This document shows positions 1-8,703 of a DNA stretch of 64,000 nucleotides, in pieces. The DNA is from Pirellulales bacterium (GTDB taxonomy: Bacteria; Planctomycetota; Planctomycetia; Pirellulales; JAEUIK01). Below the pieces are notes generated by a model. The model worked only from the letters and a program-made list of their open reading frames with translations. It was not told the origin of the DNA and searched no databases. The position numbers and the translations under genes were made by a program. The stretch spans positions 1 through 64,000 of the forward strand of contig JAIBBY010000007.1 of the NCBI GenBank assembly GCA_019694455.1, given 5' to 3'. Position 1 is the first letter of the stretch, and each line of letters opens with the position of its first letter.

Positions 1-219
1 GGCATCGACGATCGCATGGATCGGCGGGGGGACGTCGTCGTGGCGATTGAAGGCGATGGCCGCCGGTTGCTGCAGTTCGAAGCGCGTGGCGGTCAAGCGC
101 CGACGCCAATTGACCTGGACATCACCGGCGTGCAGCGGTTGGCCATTGTGGTCGACTTTGGCGAGAATCAGGACGTGGCCGATCATCTCAATCTTTGCGA
201 GGCCAAGTTGATGCGATGA
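1..219 (+). CDS. C-terminal end of a secreted NPCBM-type carbohydrate-binding domain protein (5' truncated)
   Basis: The reading frame is open from the first base of the window and stops at 217-219, so only the last 72 residues are present. The segment begins GIDDR and continues with a VVVAIEGDG strand and a final strand around residues 45-66 (RLAIVVDFGENQDVADH). This matches the end of NPCBM/NEW2 domains, which are galactose-type jelly rolls common in planctomycete secreted proteins. The NPCBM assignment is by pattern only, and what lies upstream of the domain is unknown. The stop codon overlaps the ATG of the protease gene at 216, so the two are translationally coupled and probably act in the same extracytoplasmic process. 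Confidence 0.6.
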   Translation, partial: GIDDRMDRRGDVVVAIEGDGRRLLQFEARGGQAPTPIDLDITGVQRLAIVVDFGENQDVADHLNLCEAKLMR

Positions 220-2021
220 AGCACATGCTCTTGTGGTTGTCGCTCGCCGTCTTACTGCTGCCGCGGCTTGTGCTTGCCGAGGTCGATCCGCTCGTTCGCG
301 AGGCCGAAGCGCGGCGGATCGCCGTGATGCAGAGCGTCGAGCCGAGCGTGGTCGCTATCTTTTCGGCTGATGGTGGGGGAGGGGGATCGGGAGTCGTCAT
401 CACACCCGACGGCTACGCGCTATCGAATTTTCACGTGACCAAGCCCTCTGGCGCGTGGATGAAATGCGGCCTGGCGGACGGCAGTTACCTGGATGCGGTG
501 CTCGTCGGCCTCGATCCAACAGGTGACGTCGCCCTGATCAAACTGCTGGGGCGCGAGAAGTTTCCCTTCGCGGAGATGGCCGATAGCGATCAGATGCGAG
601 TTGGCCAATGGGTCTTCGCCATGGGCAACCCGTTTCTGCTGGCGACCGATTTTCGTCCGACTGTGACCTATGGCATTGTCTCCGGGGTGCATCGCTATCA
701 ACCGCCGGCCGGCAGTTTCTTGGAGTACGCCGACTGCCTGCAGATCGACGCGTCGATCAATCCGGGCAACTCGGGGGGGCCGCTATTCAACTCGGATGGC
801 AAGCTGATCGGCATCAATGGTCGTGGCTCGTTCGAGAAGCGCGGCCGTGTGAATGTGGGCGTGGCCTATGCAATCTCGATCAACCAGATCAAGAAGTTCC
901 TCGGCGCGTTGCGCGGCGGGCGCGTCGTGGACCATGCCAGCCTGGGCGCCGTGGTCGCCAGCGACGGCCAGGGGCGCGTGGTGATTAGCGACATCCTCGA
1001 AACCTCGGACGCTTATCGCCGCGGCCTGCGTTATGGCGATGAGGTGTTGAGTTTCGCGGGGCGGCCCATTCGCACGGTGAACGCGTTCAAAAACGCGTTG
1101 GGCGTGTTGCCGGATGGGTGGCGCGTGCCGATTGAGTATCGTCGCCGTGGCGAAACGCAGCGCGTCTTTGTGCGGCTGACGGGGATGCACACCGAGGCCG
1201 AATTGGCGCAAGTGGTCGCCGGCCCTGGCGTGCCCGACCCGGACAAGCCGAACGACGAGGATGAGGGGGGACCAAAGCTCCCCAAGTTGCCGGAGGGAGA
1301 CAGGGAAAAGGAGGCGCCGCCGGAGGGGGAGCATCCCGTGCCCAAGCAACTGCCCATCGGCGGCGCGCATCAGGCCAAGGAGATGCCGCAAGCGGTGAAG
1401 GCGTTGTTCGCCGAGCGCGATGGATTCGCCAATTTCCACTTTAACGAGGTCGAGCTGGCGCGCGTCTTGAAGTCGCTATTCGGCCAAGGCGATTTTGCGC
1501 CTTGGACCGGCGCTTGGCGATTGAAAGGAGAACTGGCGACCGCTGGCGACGCCGAGTTCACGCTGGACGATAAGACCGTCAAGGCCGTGCTGCCGGGCGG
1601 CCAGTTGCGGCTCGACATCAGCGACGATCTGACCGCGGCGCGCGATCCGGCGGACAGCGGTGGGCTAATGGCCGCGCTTCATTTTTGGCGACAACTGCTT
1701 TTGCGTGGCCCGGCGGGCTTTGACCAGCTTGTGTATCAAGGCGAAGCGCCCTTGCCGATTGGCGACGCGCTGTACGACGTGCTGCTGGGGCAGGCGGCGG
1801 GCACGCGCGTGCGTTGTTATCTGGACAAGCAGTCGGGGCGTCTCGTCGCGCTCGAACTGTTTTTGGTCGCCGATGAGGATCCGTGCGAGTTGTACTTTCG
1901 AGCCTATCACGATCAAGAGGGTCGAGCGATTCCGGGAGAGATCGAGTGTCGCTACGGCGACGAGATTTATGGCGTGTTCCACTTCCCTGAGTTTGCCGTC
2001 TTGAAGCAGAGCGAGCGATGA
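216..2021 (+). CDS. Secreted HtrA-like trypsin-fold serine protease with PDZ domain and C-terminal beta-rich extension
   Basis: Predicted 601-residue extracytoplasmic serine endopeptidase. I place the start at ATG 216 because it overlaps the upstream stop and opens a clean signal peptide (residues 1-21, cut after VLA). An in-frame TTG at 195 adds seven residues without a signal role. The chymotrypsin-fold domain spans about 30-235. His73 (SNFHV), Asp104 (GDVALIKL) and Ser186 (NPGNSGGPL) form an intact triad. A PDZ domain follows at about 240-325, then a charged, proline-rich linker (about 335-385). The C-terminal beta-rich domain of about 210 residues is unassigned. Family knowledge: Deg/HtrA proteins degrade or chaperone misfolded envelope proteins. 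Here the protease heads a coupled run with two catalytically dead homologues at 2018 and 3034, which suggests a multi-subunit assembly (inference). Confidence 0.85.
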   Translation: MKHMLLWLSLAVLLLPRLVLAEVDPLVREAEARRIAVMQSVEPSVVAIFSADGGGGGSGVVITPDGYALSNFHVTKPSGAWMKCGLADGSYLDAVLVGLDPTGDVALIKLLGREKFPFAEMADSDQMRVGQWVFAMGNPFLLATDFRPTVTYGIVSGVHRYQPPAGSFLEYADCLQIDASINPGNSGGPLFNSDGKLIGINGRGSFEKRGRVNVGVAYAISINQIKKFLGALRGGRVVDHASLGAVVASDGQGRVVISDILETSDAYRRGLRYGDEVLSFAGRPIRTVNAFKNALGVLPDGWRVPIEYRRRGETQRVFVRLTGMHTEAELAQVVAGPGVPDPDKPNDEDEGGPKLPKLPEGDREKEAPPEGEHPVPKQLPIGGAHQAKEMPQAVKALFAERDGFANFHFNEVELARVLKSLFGQGDFAPWTGAWRLKGELATAGDAEFTLDDKTVKAVLPGGQLRLDISDDLTAARDPADSGGLMAALHFWRQLLLRGPAGFDQLVYQGEAPLPIGDALYDVLLGQAAGTRVRCYLDKQSGRLVALELFLVADEDPCELYFRAYHDQEGRAIPGEIECRYGDEIYGVFHFPEFAVLKQSER

Positions 2022-3037
2022 CGCCGAGAGCGATCATTATCCGATGGGCCTTGCTCGTGGCGGCGCTTGTCTCCTCGCACGCGGGAGCGCGCGCCGATTT
2101 TGTGGAGACAATCGCCGGGGCGCAGCCGAAAATCGTCAAACTAATGGGCGCCGGCGGCTTTCGCGGATTGGAGCCGTATCAGAGCGGAATGCTGATTTCC
2201 GCCGATGGCAAGATTCTCACCGCTTGGAGCTATGTGCTCGACACCGATCTGGTGCAAGCCACGTTGGCCGATGGCCGGCGATTTTCCGCCAAGCTATTGG
2301 GCGCCGACGCCCAGCGCGAAGTGGCGGTGCTGCAAATCGAAGCCGAGGACTTGCCGTATTTCGATCTAGCCCAGTCGCGCGGCGCCGAACTGGGAGAGCG
2401 AGTGTTGGCGCTAAGCAATGTGTTTGGAGTGGCCGCAGGGGACGAGGCGGCGAGCGTGCAGCATGGGATCATCGCCGCCAAAACGCAGTTCGCGGCCCGG
2501 CGCGGCGTGTTCGAGATGCCGTATCGAGGGCCGGTCTATGTGCTCGACGCCATGACCAATAACCCAGGCGCGGCGGGCGGGGCGCTCATTGCAGCGGATG
2601 GTTCGCTACTCGGGATTCTCGGCAAGGAAGTCCGTAGCGCGGCGACCGGCGCCTGGTTGAACTACGCCGTGCCGATCGAGGAAATCGTGGGAGAAATCGA
2701 CAAATTGGCGAGTGGGCAATACATTTCCGCGCCACGCGCCGAAGCGGAGAAGCCGGCGCAGGCCTGGAGCTTGGAACGATTGGGTTTGGACACCGTGCCG
2801 AACGTCGTCGAACGCACCCCGCCCTTTGTCGACCGGGTCGCGCTCGACTCGGTTGCGCGGCGCGGCGGCCTGCGGGCGGACGATTTGATCGTGTCGGTCA
2901 ATGACCGCTTGGTGCAGTCGATACAGGCGCTGCAAATCGAGTTGGAGCTGATCGACCGTGCCGACCCAGTGCGGTTGGGCGTGATGCGCGACAATCAACT
3001 GATCGAAATCCGCTTGGAGGCGCTGCAGTCGCCATGA
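2018..3037 (+). CDS. Secreted HtrA-like pseudoprotease with PDZ domain (all three triad residues replaced)
   Basis: 339 residues with a signal peptide (about 1-26). The trypsin-like fold is recognisable at about 30-230, and a PDZ domain follows at about 250-335. Aligned by eye to the neighbour at 216, the catalytic His becomes Ser71 (in LTAWSYV), the Asp becomes Glu101 (REVAVLQI), and the nucleophilic Ser becomes Ala186 within NPGAAGGAL. The surrounding scaffold, including both glycines of the oxyanion region, is preserved. This argues for selection on a non-catalytic protein rather than decay: the frame is intact and the start overlaps the preceding stop (ATGA). The likely role is a structural or substrate-presenting partner of the active protease (inference). 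The next gene starts inside its stop codon. Confidence 0.8.
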   Translation: MTPRAIIIRWALLVAALVSSHAGARADFVETIAGAQPKIVKLMGAGGFRGLEPYQSGMLISADGKILTAWSYVLDTDLVQATLADGRRFSAKLLGADAQREVAVLQIEAEDLPYFDLAQSRGAELGERVLALSNVFGVAAGDEAASVQHGIIAAKTQFAARRGVFEMPYRGPVYVLDAMTNNPGAAGGALIAADGSLLGILGKEVRSAATGAWLNYAVPIEEIVGEIDKLASGQYISAPRAEAEKPAQAWSLERLGLDTVPNVVERTPPFVDRVALDSVARRGGLRADDLIVSVNDRLVQSIQALQIELELIDRADPVRLGVMRDNQLIEIRLEALQSP

Positions 3038-4989
3038 TGCGCCTGGCTAACTTGCGAATAGCGATGTGTATTTGGCTGGCGCTAGTCACCGCGGCGGCCG
3101 GCGCCGACGATTTAACTCGCCGGGAAGATCAGGCGTTTCGCGCGGCGGTCGACCGGGTGGCCCCGTCGGTGGTCCGCATCGAGACCGTGGGCGGCTTGGA
3201 GCGGGTCGGACGGGTCGAGGTCGGCTCCGCCGCGACGACCGGGCTGATTGTTTCGGCCGATGGCTACATTGTCTCCAGCGCGTTCAACTTCGCGCAAGAT
3301 CCGAGTTCGATTTTGGTAACGCTGCCTGACGGCGAACGTCACGCGGCGCGCCTGGTGGGGACTGACTCCAATCGCATGGTGACGTTGCTCAAGGTTGAAG
3401 CCAAACGACCGCTCGCGGTTCCAGAGGCGGCGGAAGAGTCGTCTATGCACGTCGGAGCCTGGGCCATTGCGGTCGGCAAGGCATACGATACCGCCCGGCC
3501 GAACCTATCGGTCGGCATCATCAGCGGGTTAAGCCGCATCTGGGGCAAGGCCATACAGACCGACGCCAAGATCTCGCCGCTCAACTACGGCGGGCCGCTA
3601 GTCGATCTCGACGGACGCGTGCTCGGCATCTTGGTTCCGCTGTCGCCCGATGAACAAAGCGAAGTCGCCGGCGCCGAATGGTACGACTCGGGCATTGGTT
3701 TCGCCATACCGCTGGCGCATATCGAGCAAGTTCTGCCACGGCTGCGCGAAGGTGACTTGCGCTCGGGTCTATTGGGCGTCAGTCTCAAGAGCGCCAGTCT
3801 GTTCGGCGAGCCGGCGATTGTCGGCGCGGTGCGTCCCAATTCGCCAGCGTATCGCGCGGGGATCAAACCAGGGGATCGTATCGCCGAGATCGATGGCAGC
3901 GCCATCGAGTCGCATGCGGCCATGCGCAGTGAGTTGAATCCGCGATATGCCGGCGATCAGATCAGCCTGGTGGTGCTGCGCGGCGAGGAGCGCTTGGAAC
4001 ACCGCTTGGAACTGGTCGGCGAGTTGCCGCCGTACGCTCATCCGTTCATTGGGGTGTTGCCGCTGCGCGACCCGGCAACCGGCGTGCATGGCATTGTGGT
4101 TCGGTATGTCTACCACGAGAGCCCTGCCAGCCGCGCTGGTTTGGCGCCGGGCGACCGCATTACGCACATCGGCGGTCACGCTGTCAATTCGCTGGAAGAG
4201 GTCTGGGAAGCGCTGGCTCGTTTCGCGCCAAGTGAGACGATCGAGTTGCAATGGACTCATGGCGAAGAGATGCGGAGCGCCGAAATTGAGTTGGCAGCGC
4301 TGCCGACTGATCTGCCTCCAGTGCTGCCGGCGTCGCACGGGGCGCTGCCCGGCGCGGCGGAACAGCGCCCCAGCGTGGGCAAATTGGATATCAACGTTCC
4401 CGAGTTCACGAACAAGTGCGTGGCCTATGTGCCGAGCGACTACGATCCGCGCGTGCCGCACGGCTTAGTGCTGTGGCTGCACGGAGCAGGGGGGGGCAAG
4501 TCGGACGAATTGATTGAAAGATTTCGTCCGATGTGCGAGGCGCGTGACCTGATCTTGGTGGCGCCCCAGGCCGCCGACGCTGGCGGTTGGAAGCCGACCG
4601 AAGAGCGCTTCATTCAGGGGGCGCTGGCCGAAGTCATCAAATCGTACAACATCGACTCAGCGCGTGTCGTGGCGGCAGGGGAGGGGACCGGCGGTTCGCT
4701 GGCATATGCCATCGCGTTCGCCCAGCGCGAGAAGATTCGCGCCGTCGCGGCGATCAATGCCCCGCCGGCGGGCAAAGCGCCAGACAACGATCCGCTTCAG
4801 CGCTTGGCCATCTACTCCGCGTCGAGCGCCAAGTCGGCGTCTGCCCGGGCCATTCGCGCCGGGCTGGAGAAGCTGGAGACGATGAAGTTTCCGGTGACGC
4901 GGAAGGATTTGGGCGAAACCGAGCGGCCGTTGTCCGCAGACGAGCTTTTGGACTTGGGACGTTGGATCGACGCGCTCGATCGCATCTAA
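3034..4989 (+). CDS. Secreted pseudoprotease with two PDZ domains fused to a degenerate alpha/beta-hydrolase domain
   Basis: 651 residues with a signal peptide (about 1-24). Order: trypsin-like domain (30-240), PDZ (about 245-330), second PDZ (about 340-430), short linker, then an alpha/beta-hydrolase of the carboxylesterase/phospholipase type (about 448-651). The protease triad is gone: Phe84 (SSAFNF) replaces His, Met115 (RMVTLLKV) replaces Asp, and Tyr185 (SPLNYGG) replaces Ser. The hydrolase keeps the LWLHGAGGG oxyanion strand. Its nucleophile elbow reads GEGTGG (549-554) where GxSxGG is expected, so Ser becomes Gly551. Both modules therefore look catalytically inactive while the frame stays intact over 1.9 kb. 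The start (ATG 3034; an alternative ATG at 3037) overlaps the previous stop. Probably a scaffold or binding subunit. Confidence 0.78.
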   Translation: MMRLANLRIAMCIWLALVTAAAGADDLTRREDQAFRAAVDRVAPSVVRIETVGGLERVGRVEVGSAATTGLIVSADGYIVSSAFNFAQDPSSILVTLPDGERHAARLVGTDSNRMVTLLKVEAKRPLAVPEAAEESSMHVGAWAIAVGKAYDTARPNLSVGIISGLSRIWGKAIQTDAKISPLNYGGPLVDLDGRVLGILVPLSPDEQSEVAGAEWYDSGIGFAIPLAHIEQVLPRLREGDLRSGLLGVSLKSASLFGEPAIVGAVRPNSPAYRAGIKPGDRIAEIDGSAIESHAAMRSELNPRYAGDQISLVVLRGEERLEHRLELVGELPPYAHPFIGVLPLRDPATGVHGIVVRYVYHESPASRAGLAPGDRITHIGGHAVNSLEEVWEALARFAPSETIELQWTHGEEMRSAEIELAALPTDLPPVLPASHGALPGAAEQRPSVGKLDINVPEFTNKCVAYVPSDYDPRVPHGLVLWLHGAGGGKSDELIERFRPMCEARDLILVAPQAADAGGWKPTEERFIQGALAEVIKSYNIDSARVVAAGEGTGGSLAYAIAFAQREKIRAVAAINAPPAGKAPDNDPLQRLAIYSASSAKSASARAIRAGLEKLETMKFPVTRKDLGETERPLSADELLDLGRWIDALDRI

Positions 4990-4992
4990 ATC

Positions 4993-5316
4993 ATGGCTGT
5001 ACGGAATCGATTGGGCATCATCGCGCTGGCGCTATTGGCGCTAGCGCTGGTCGCTTATCTCGCGTCTGGGACCGGCGGACAATATTTGTCGCTGGCCGCC
5101 GCGCTGTTGCGCGTGGGTCTGGTCTTATTGGCCATTTGGCTGGCGCTGCCGCAACTCGAGCGCGCGCCCTCATGGCTCTTTGGCGGAGTCATCCTGTTGG
5201 CGATCATTCTGGCGCGTTGGCCCAAGTATTTTGTGTTGGCGCTCATGGCGCTGGCAGCGGCGGCGCTCTTAAAGCCGCGCCTGCCGACCAATCGGCGTCG
5301 TGGCGAGGCGGATTAG
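4993..5316 (+). CDS. Small hydrophobic membrane protein, unknown function
   Basis: 107 residues, starting 3 bp after the pseudoprotease stop and so probably co-transcribed with it. It is almost entirely hydrophobic, with about three to four membrane helices (roughly 7-25, 33-50, 60-75 and 76-92), and ends in a basic/acidic tail (RRRGEAD). No family is recognised. Its place at the end of the coupled secreted-protease run suggests a membrane partner of that system, by context only. It overlaps the convergent SecA-like gene by 4 bp. Confidence 0.6.
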   Translation: MAVRNRLGIIALALLALALVAYLASGTGGQYLSLAAALLRVGLVLLAIWLALPQLERAPSWLFGGVILLAIILARWPKYFVLALMALAAAALLKPRLPTNRRRGEAD

Positions 5317-7265
5317 CCGGCAGTGTCGAGATAGGGATCTTGCCCCATCTGCTTTTGAATCTTTTTGCGTTCGCGTTCGAAGTACATGAGCGCGCGGCGA
5401 TCGCGATAGTGGCGACGTTCTATCTTGCGCTGGGCGCGAACAAAGAGTTTGGCGAGTTGATCGAATCCTCCGCCCGCGTCCTTGCCACGTTCTTTGAGCT
5501 TTTTGGAAGTCGTGGGTCCGAGTCCCGTCAGCAAAATGTCGTCGTCGAGCGCAAGGTATTGGCGAAACGTGCCGGGGTCTCCCTGCCGGCCGCAGCGACC
5601 AACCAATTGCCGATCGATGCGCGCCGAGTCGTGCATTTCGGTGCAAATCACGTGCAGTCCGCCTAGCTCGGCCACTCCGGGGCCGAGCTTGATGTCGGTG
5701 CCGCGCCCCGCCATGTTGGTCGATACGGTCACGCGGCCGAGTTGCCCTGCCCGCGAGACGATCTCGGCCTCTTCCACGATCTTGTTGGCGTTGAGCACGC
5801 GATGCTCGATGCCGATCTGGCGCAGCAGGCGCGACAGCAGTTCGCTCTTGTCAATGGAGCGCGTGCCGATCAGCACCGGACGGCCGGTGGCGTTGAGCTC
5901 GCGCACTTCCTCGGCGATCGCGGCCCATTTAACGTCGCTATTACCGAACGCGCGATCGGACAGACGCTGCCGAATAGCGGGCCGATTGGTGGGAATTGGC
6001 ACGACGTTCACCCCATAGATCTTGCGCAGCTCGCGCGCCGAACTGGCAGCGGTGCCGGTCATGCCCGCCAGCCGCTCATAACGATGAAAGAAATCCTGAA
6101 CGGTGACGCGGGCGGCTTGACCAGCGTCGACGGTCACTTCCACGCCTTCCTTGGCTTCGATGGCCTGGTGCAACCCGTCGCGCCATTTGCGTCCCTCGGA
6201 CAAGCGGCCGGTGAACTCGTCGACAATCACGATCTCGCCGTCGCGCACCACATACTGCCGGTCGAGAATGAAGGCCCGCGAGACTTTGATGGCGCGTTGC
6301 ACATATTCATAAATGTGGGACATGCCGACGGCGTCCATCGCCTCGGGCTTAGGCAGATTGCGCGCGAGTTGGCGGCCCGCAAAGTTCAGCTCGGCCTTTT
6401 GCTTGTCGTAATCGTATTCGTAGTGGTCCGCTTCGCTGAACTGCGGCGCGACTTCGGCCCCCCAGCGATAGCATTGCACGGCAATGCGTTCGGCTTCGGT
6501 CGGCAAGGCGCTGATGATCAGCGGCGTGCGCGCCTCGTCGATCAAAATGCTGTCGGCCTCGTCGACCAGACAGAATTGCGCGTCACGCTGCACCGGCAGT
6601 TCGCCTTGCGCGGCGTCGAGCCCCAGCATCTGGCCGACGATGTCGTTTTGCCCCTCGCGAATGCGGCGCAAGAGCAGGCGGTCGCGGAGAAAATCGAAGC
6701 CAAACTCCTTGGCGGTGCCGTAGGTCACATCGCAGGCATAAGCCGCGCGGCGGTCGTCTTGCGACAGGTTCGATTCGACGACTCCGACGGAGATGGCCAG
6801 CGCGTCGTAGAGAGGCCGCATCCAGTCGGCGTCGCGCCGCGCCAGATAGTCGTTGACGGTTGCCAGATGCGCGCCCTTGCCCGCCAAGGCGAACAGGTAC
6901 ATTGCCAGAGTGGCCGTGAGCGTTTTGCCCTCGCCAGTTTGCATCTCGGCGATGGAACGATGGAACATGGCCATGCCGCCGAGCATTTGCACGTCGAAGT
7001 GCCGCATGTTCAGCCGGCGGCGCCCCGCCTCGCGGACCAGCGCGAACGCCTCGGGCAGGATGCGTTCCAACGGTTCCTGAGCCTTGGCGCGATAGCGCAG
7101 CGACAGGCTGCGTTTACGCAGTTCGGGATCAGAGAGCGCTTGCAGCGTGGGTTCAAAACTAGCGATCTTCGGCAGTTGCGCCGCCCAACGCGCGAGTCGC
7201 CAGCCGTTTGAACCGCCGGTGAGCATCTGCAAGGGATTGGCTAGCCCGTTGGGCAATAGGCTCAT
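5313..7265 (-). CDS. Short SecA-like preprotein translocase ATPase lacking the C-terminal region
   Basis: About 650 residues from ATG 7265; in-frame codons extend upstream to 7358, so the start is uncertain. All DEAD-type SecA motor motifs are present: the QTGEGKT Walker A (about 109), the DEAD-containing LVDEADSILIDEART stretch (about 234), the TNMAGRGTDIKLG motif and the GRCGRQGD arginine-finger motif. A preprotein cross-linking region lies between them. Housekeeping SecA is about 850-950 residues. This protein stops soon after the second nucleotide-binding fold, so most of the helical scaffold/wing and the C-terminal zinc-binding tail are missing. Known family role: ATP-driven export through SecYEG. 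A shortened copy may be a second, specialised SecA (SecA2-like), but that is inference. Convergent with the protease cluster. Confidence 0.85.
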   Translation of the reverse strand: MSLLPNGLANPLQMLTGGSNGWRLARWAAQLPKIASFEPTLQALSDPELRKRSLSLRYRAKAQEPLERILPEAFALVREAGRRRLNMRHFDVQMLGGMAMFHRSIAEMQTGEGKTLTATLAMYLFALAGKGAHLATVNDYLARRDADWMRPLYDALAISVGVVESNLSQDDRRAAYACDVTYGTAKEFGFDFLRDRLLLRRIREGQNDIVGQMLGLDAAQGELPVQRDAQFCLVDEADSILIDEARTPLIISALPTEAERIAVQCYRWGAEVAPQFSEADHYEYDYDKQKAELNFAGRQLARNLPKPEAMDAVGMSHIYEYVQRAIKVSRAFILDRQYVVRDGEIVIVDEFTGRLSEGRKWRDGLHQAIEAKEGVEVTVDAGQAARVTVQDFFHRYERLAGMTGTAASSARELRKIYGVNVVPIPTNRPAIRQRLSDRAFGNSDVKWAAIAEEVRELNATGRPVLIGTRSIDKSELLSRLLRQIGIEHRVLNANKIVEEAEIVSRAGQLGRVTVSTNMAGRGTDIKLGPGVAELGGLHVICTEMHDSARIDRQLVGRCGRQGDPGTFRQYLALDDDILLTGLGPTTSKKLKERGKDAGGGFDQLAKLFVRAQRKIERRHYRDRRALMYFERERKKIQKQMGQDPYLDTAG

Positions 7266-7372
7266 AGCGAACCGATCGCAGCGTCGAATCTGGACAGAGA
7301 AAGTTCCCCACTGCGATTCTATGACACTCGGCGCCGCGAGGGGATGGCGCGCCGACAATGGAACGCCGGCGG

Positions 7373-8530
7373 CTACTGCACGCGCGTCCTGCGCACGGCG
7401 AACTTGGGCGAATAGCGGGCGCCATTGGCCTTGTCGCTAGTGATGGCGCCCTCGGCGATGATGTACTCGCCTGGCCGGTGACCCTCGACGGCGGCGACGT
7501 TGTCGATCACCACGCTGCCGCCATAGCGATCGGTCTGGCCATCGATCGGAATGTACCGCAGTTTCCATTGGTCGCTGGCCTGCGAGTATTCCAACTTGCC
7601 ATACAGGGTTTGGTATTGTTCGTCGTGTCGATACTCTCCGCCGGTCGAGGCGGAAGTAGAGCGCGCTGGGGTTTGATGCGAAGCGAGCGTCACCCGCGAC
7701 GGCCGATGATCTTCTGCGGGCGCCGGCTCGCTTGCGCTGTCCAATCGGCGCATCTGAGCGTCGTTGACGGCCAGTTGCGCGGGTTCATCGCTACGTCGCC
7801 GCCCTGTCGTCCAACCTGTGGTGGATGCTACGCGTTCTGGCTCGCTCGACTCGACGATTCGAAGCTCCGTTCGCGCCGCGGCGGGGATTCGAATCGGCGA
7901 CTCGTTGGCGCGGCCGCCGGTTGTGGCCAAATCGGTTGCGGCGCCGACGCCGTCAGCCGCCCACTCGAGCCGATCAATGCGTTCGCCGCGCGCCAGATCG
8001 GTCGGCTGCGACAATGCGGATTGCGTCTCGCTTGTTTGGGTACTCGCGATGGTGGCACGTGACGGGCGCTCGGCGCCGCCAGTGGCGCCGCGATCGTAGC
8101 TGGCCGATTCTGGAATGGGCTCGCTCGCCGCAGCGAGCGATTCGCCAATCGCTCGCTCGATTGACCCTGTGCGAAAGTCAAAGGTGCCGCCGGGCGGATA
8201 ATACGGAGTGCTCTGAGCGGGCGCCGATGTGGCGCCGGCCGGTGGTGGGGCCACCCCCGCGGGCAGTGATGTGCCAGGATAATTCGAGGTAGGCGCCGTG
8301 ACGGCGGGCGGAAAAGTGCTGCCTGCCGGCGCGCCGAGAGTCGCCGTAGGCGCCGGTGTTCCGCTCGTGACGCCGGGCATTGAGCCCGCGCCGAACGCGG
8401 GTGCCTCGGCCGTTCCGGCCGTACTCGGCGGCGGCACGGTCGTCGCAAAGAAGGGATTCTGCGTTGGCACTTGCGACTGGCAGCCAGTCAGCGCCAACAG
8501 TGCTAATAGCGGCCAGCGTTTGCAATCCAT
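7373..8530 (-). CDS. Predicted lipoprotein, proline/threonine-rich, unknown function
   Basis: 385 residues. The start is set at ATG 8530 because AAGGAG lies 6 bp upstream; an in-frame TTG at 8536 lacks this. The N-terminus is a lipoprotein signal with lipobox LTGC (Cys17), so the mature protein should be lipid-anchored. Residues about 20-130 are low-complexity (Ala/Pro/Thr/Gly-rich), the middle is charged and disordered-looking, and only the last about 90 residues (from YQTLYGKLEYSQ) look folded and beta-rich. No family is recognised. A secreted protein gene lies 173 bp upstream on the same strand; both proteins contain NPF tripeptides. Confidence 0.6.
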   Translation of the reverse strand: MDCKRWPLLALLALTGCQSQVPTQNPFFATTVPPPSTAGTAEAPAFGAGSMPGVTSGTPAPTATLGAPAGSTFPPAVTAPTSNYPGTSLPAGVAPPPAGATSAPAQSTPYYPPGGTFDFRTGSIERAIGESLAAASEPIPESASYDRGATGGAERPSRATIASTQTSETQSALSQPTDLARGERIDRLEWAADGVGAATDLATTGGRANESPIRIPAAARTELRIVESSEPERVASTTGWTTGRRRSDEPAQLAVNDAQMRRLDSASEPAPAEDHRPSRVTLASHQTPARSTSASTGGEYRHDEQYQTLYGKLEYSQASDQWKLRYIPIDGQTDRYGGSVVIDNVAAVEGHRPGEYIIAEGAITSDKANGARYSPKFAVRRTRVQ

Positions 8531-8703
8531 CGCCAACTCCTTTTTTCGCGGCGGCGCGGCCGCGGTGGTCGTCCGTGACCATTATGTCCGCAGTGGGCGT
8601 AGCGCGGACCGGTGGCTCTTGCCCGAAAATGGGGGTGGCGTAGAGTAGCGGCTTCGCGCGCGGTGTCTAGAGCAGTTTAGTCACTGCTAGCATGGTCAGC
8701 GTG

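Noticed and set aside
195-218. Upstream TTG start at 195 for the first protease
   Set aside because: It adds seven residues ahead of the signal peptide, whereas ATG 216 overlaps the preceding stop and gives a clean signal sequence.
783-1439. Minus-strand open frame within the first protease gene
   Set aside because: It overlaps the protease coding sequence completely, and its composition looks like reversed GC-rich coding DNA.
5742-7211. Plus-strand open frame of 489 codons antisense to the SecA-like gene
   Set aside because: It has no family-like motifs and is the opposite-strand shadow of a clear SecA-type protein in a GC-rich sequence.
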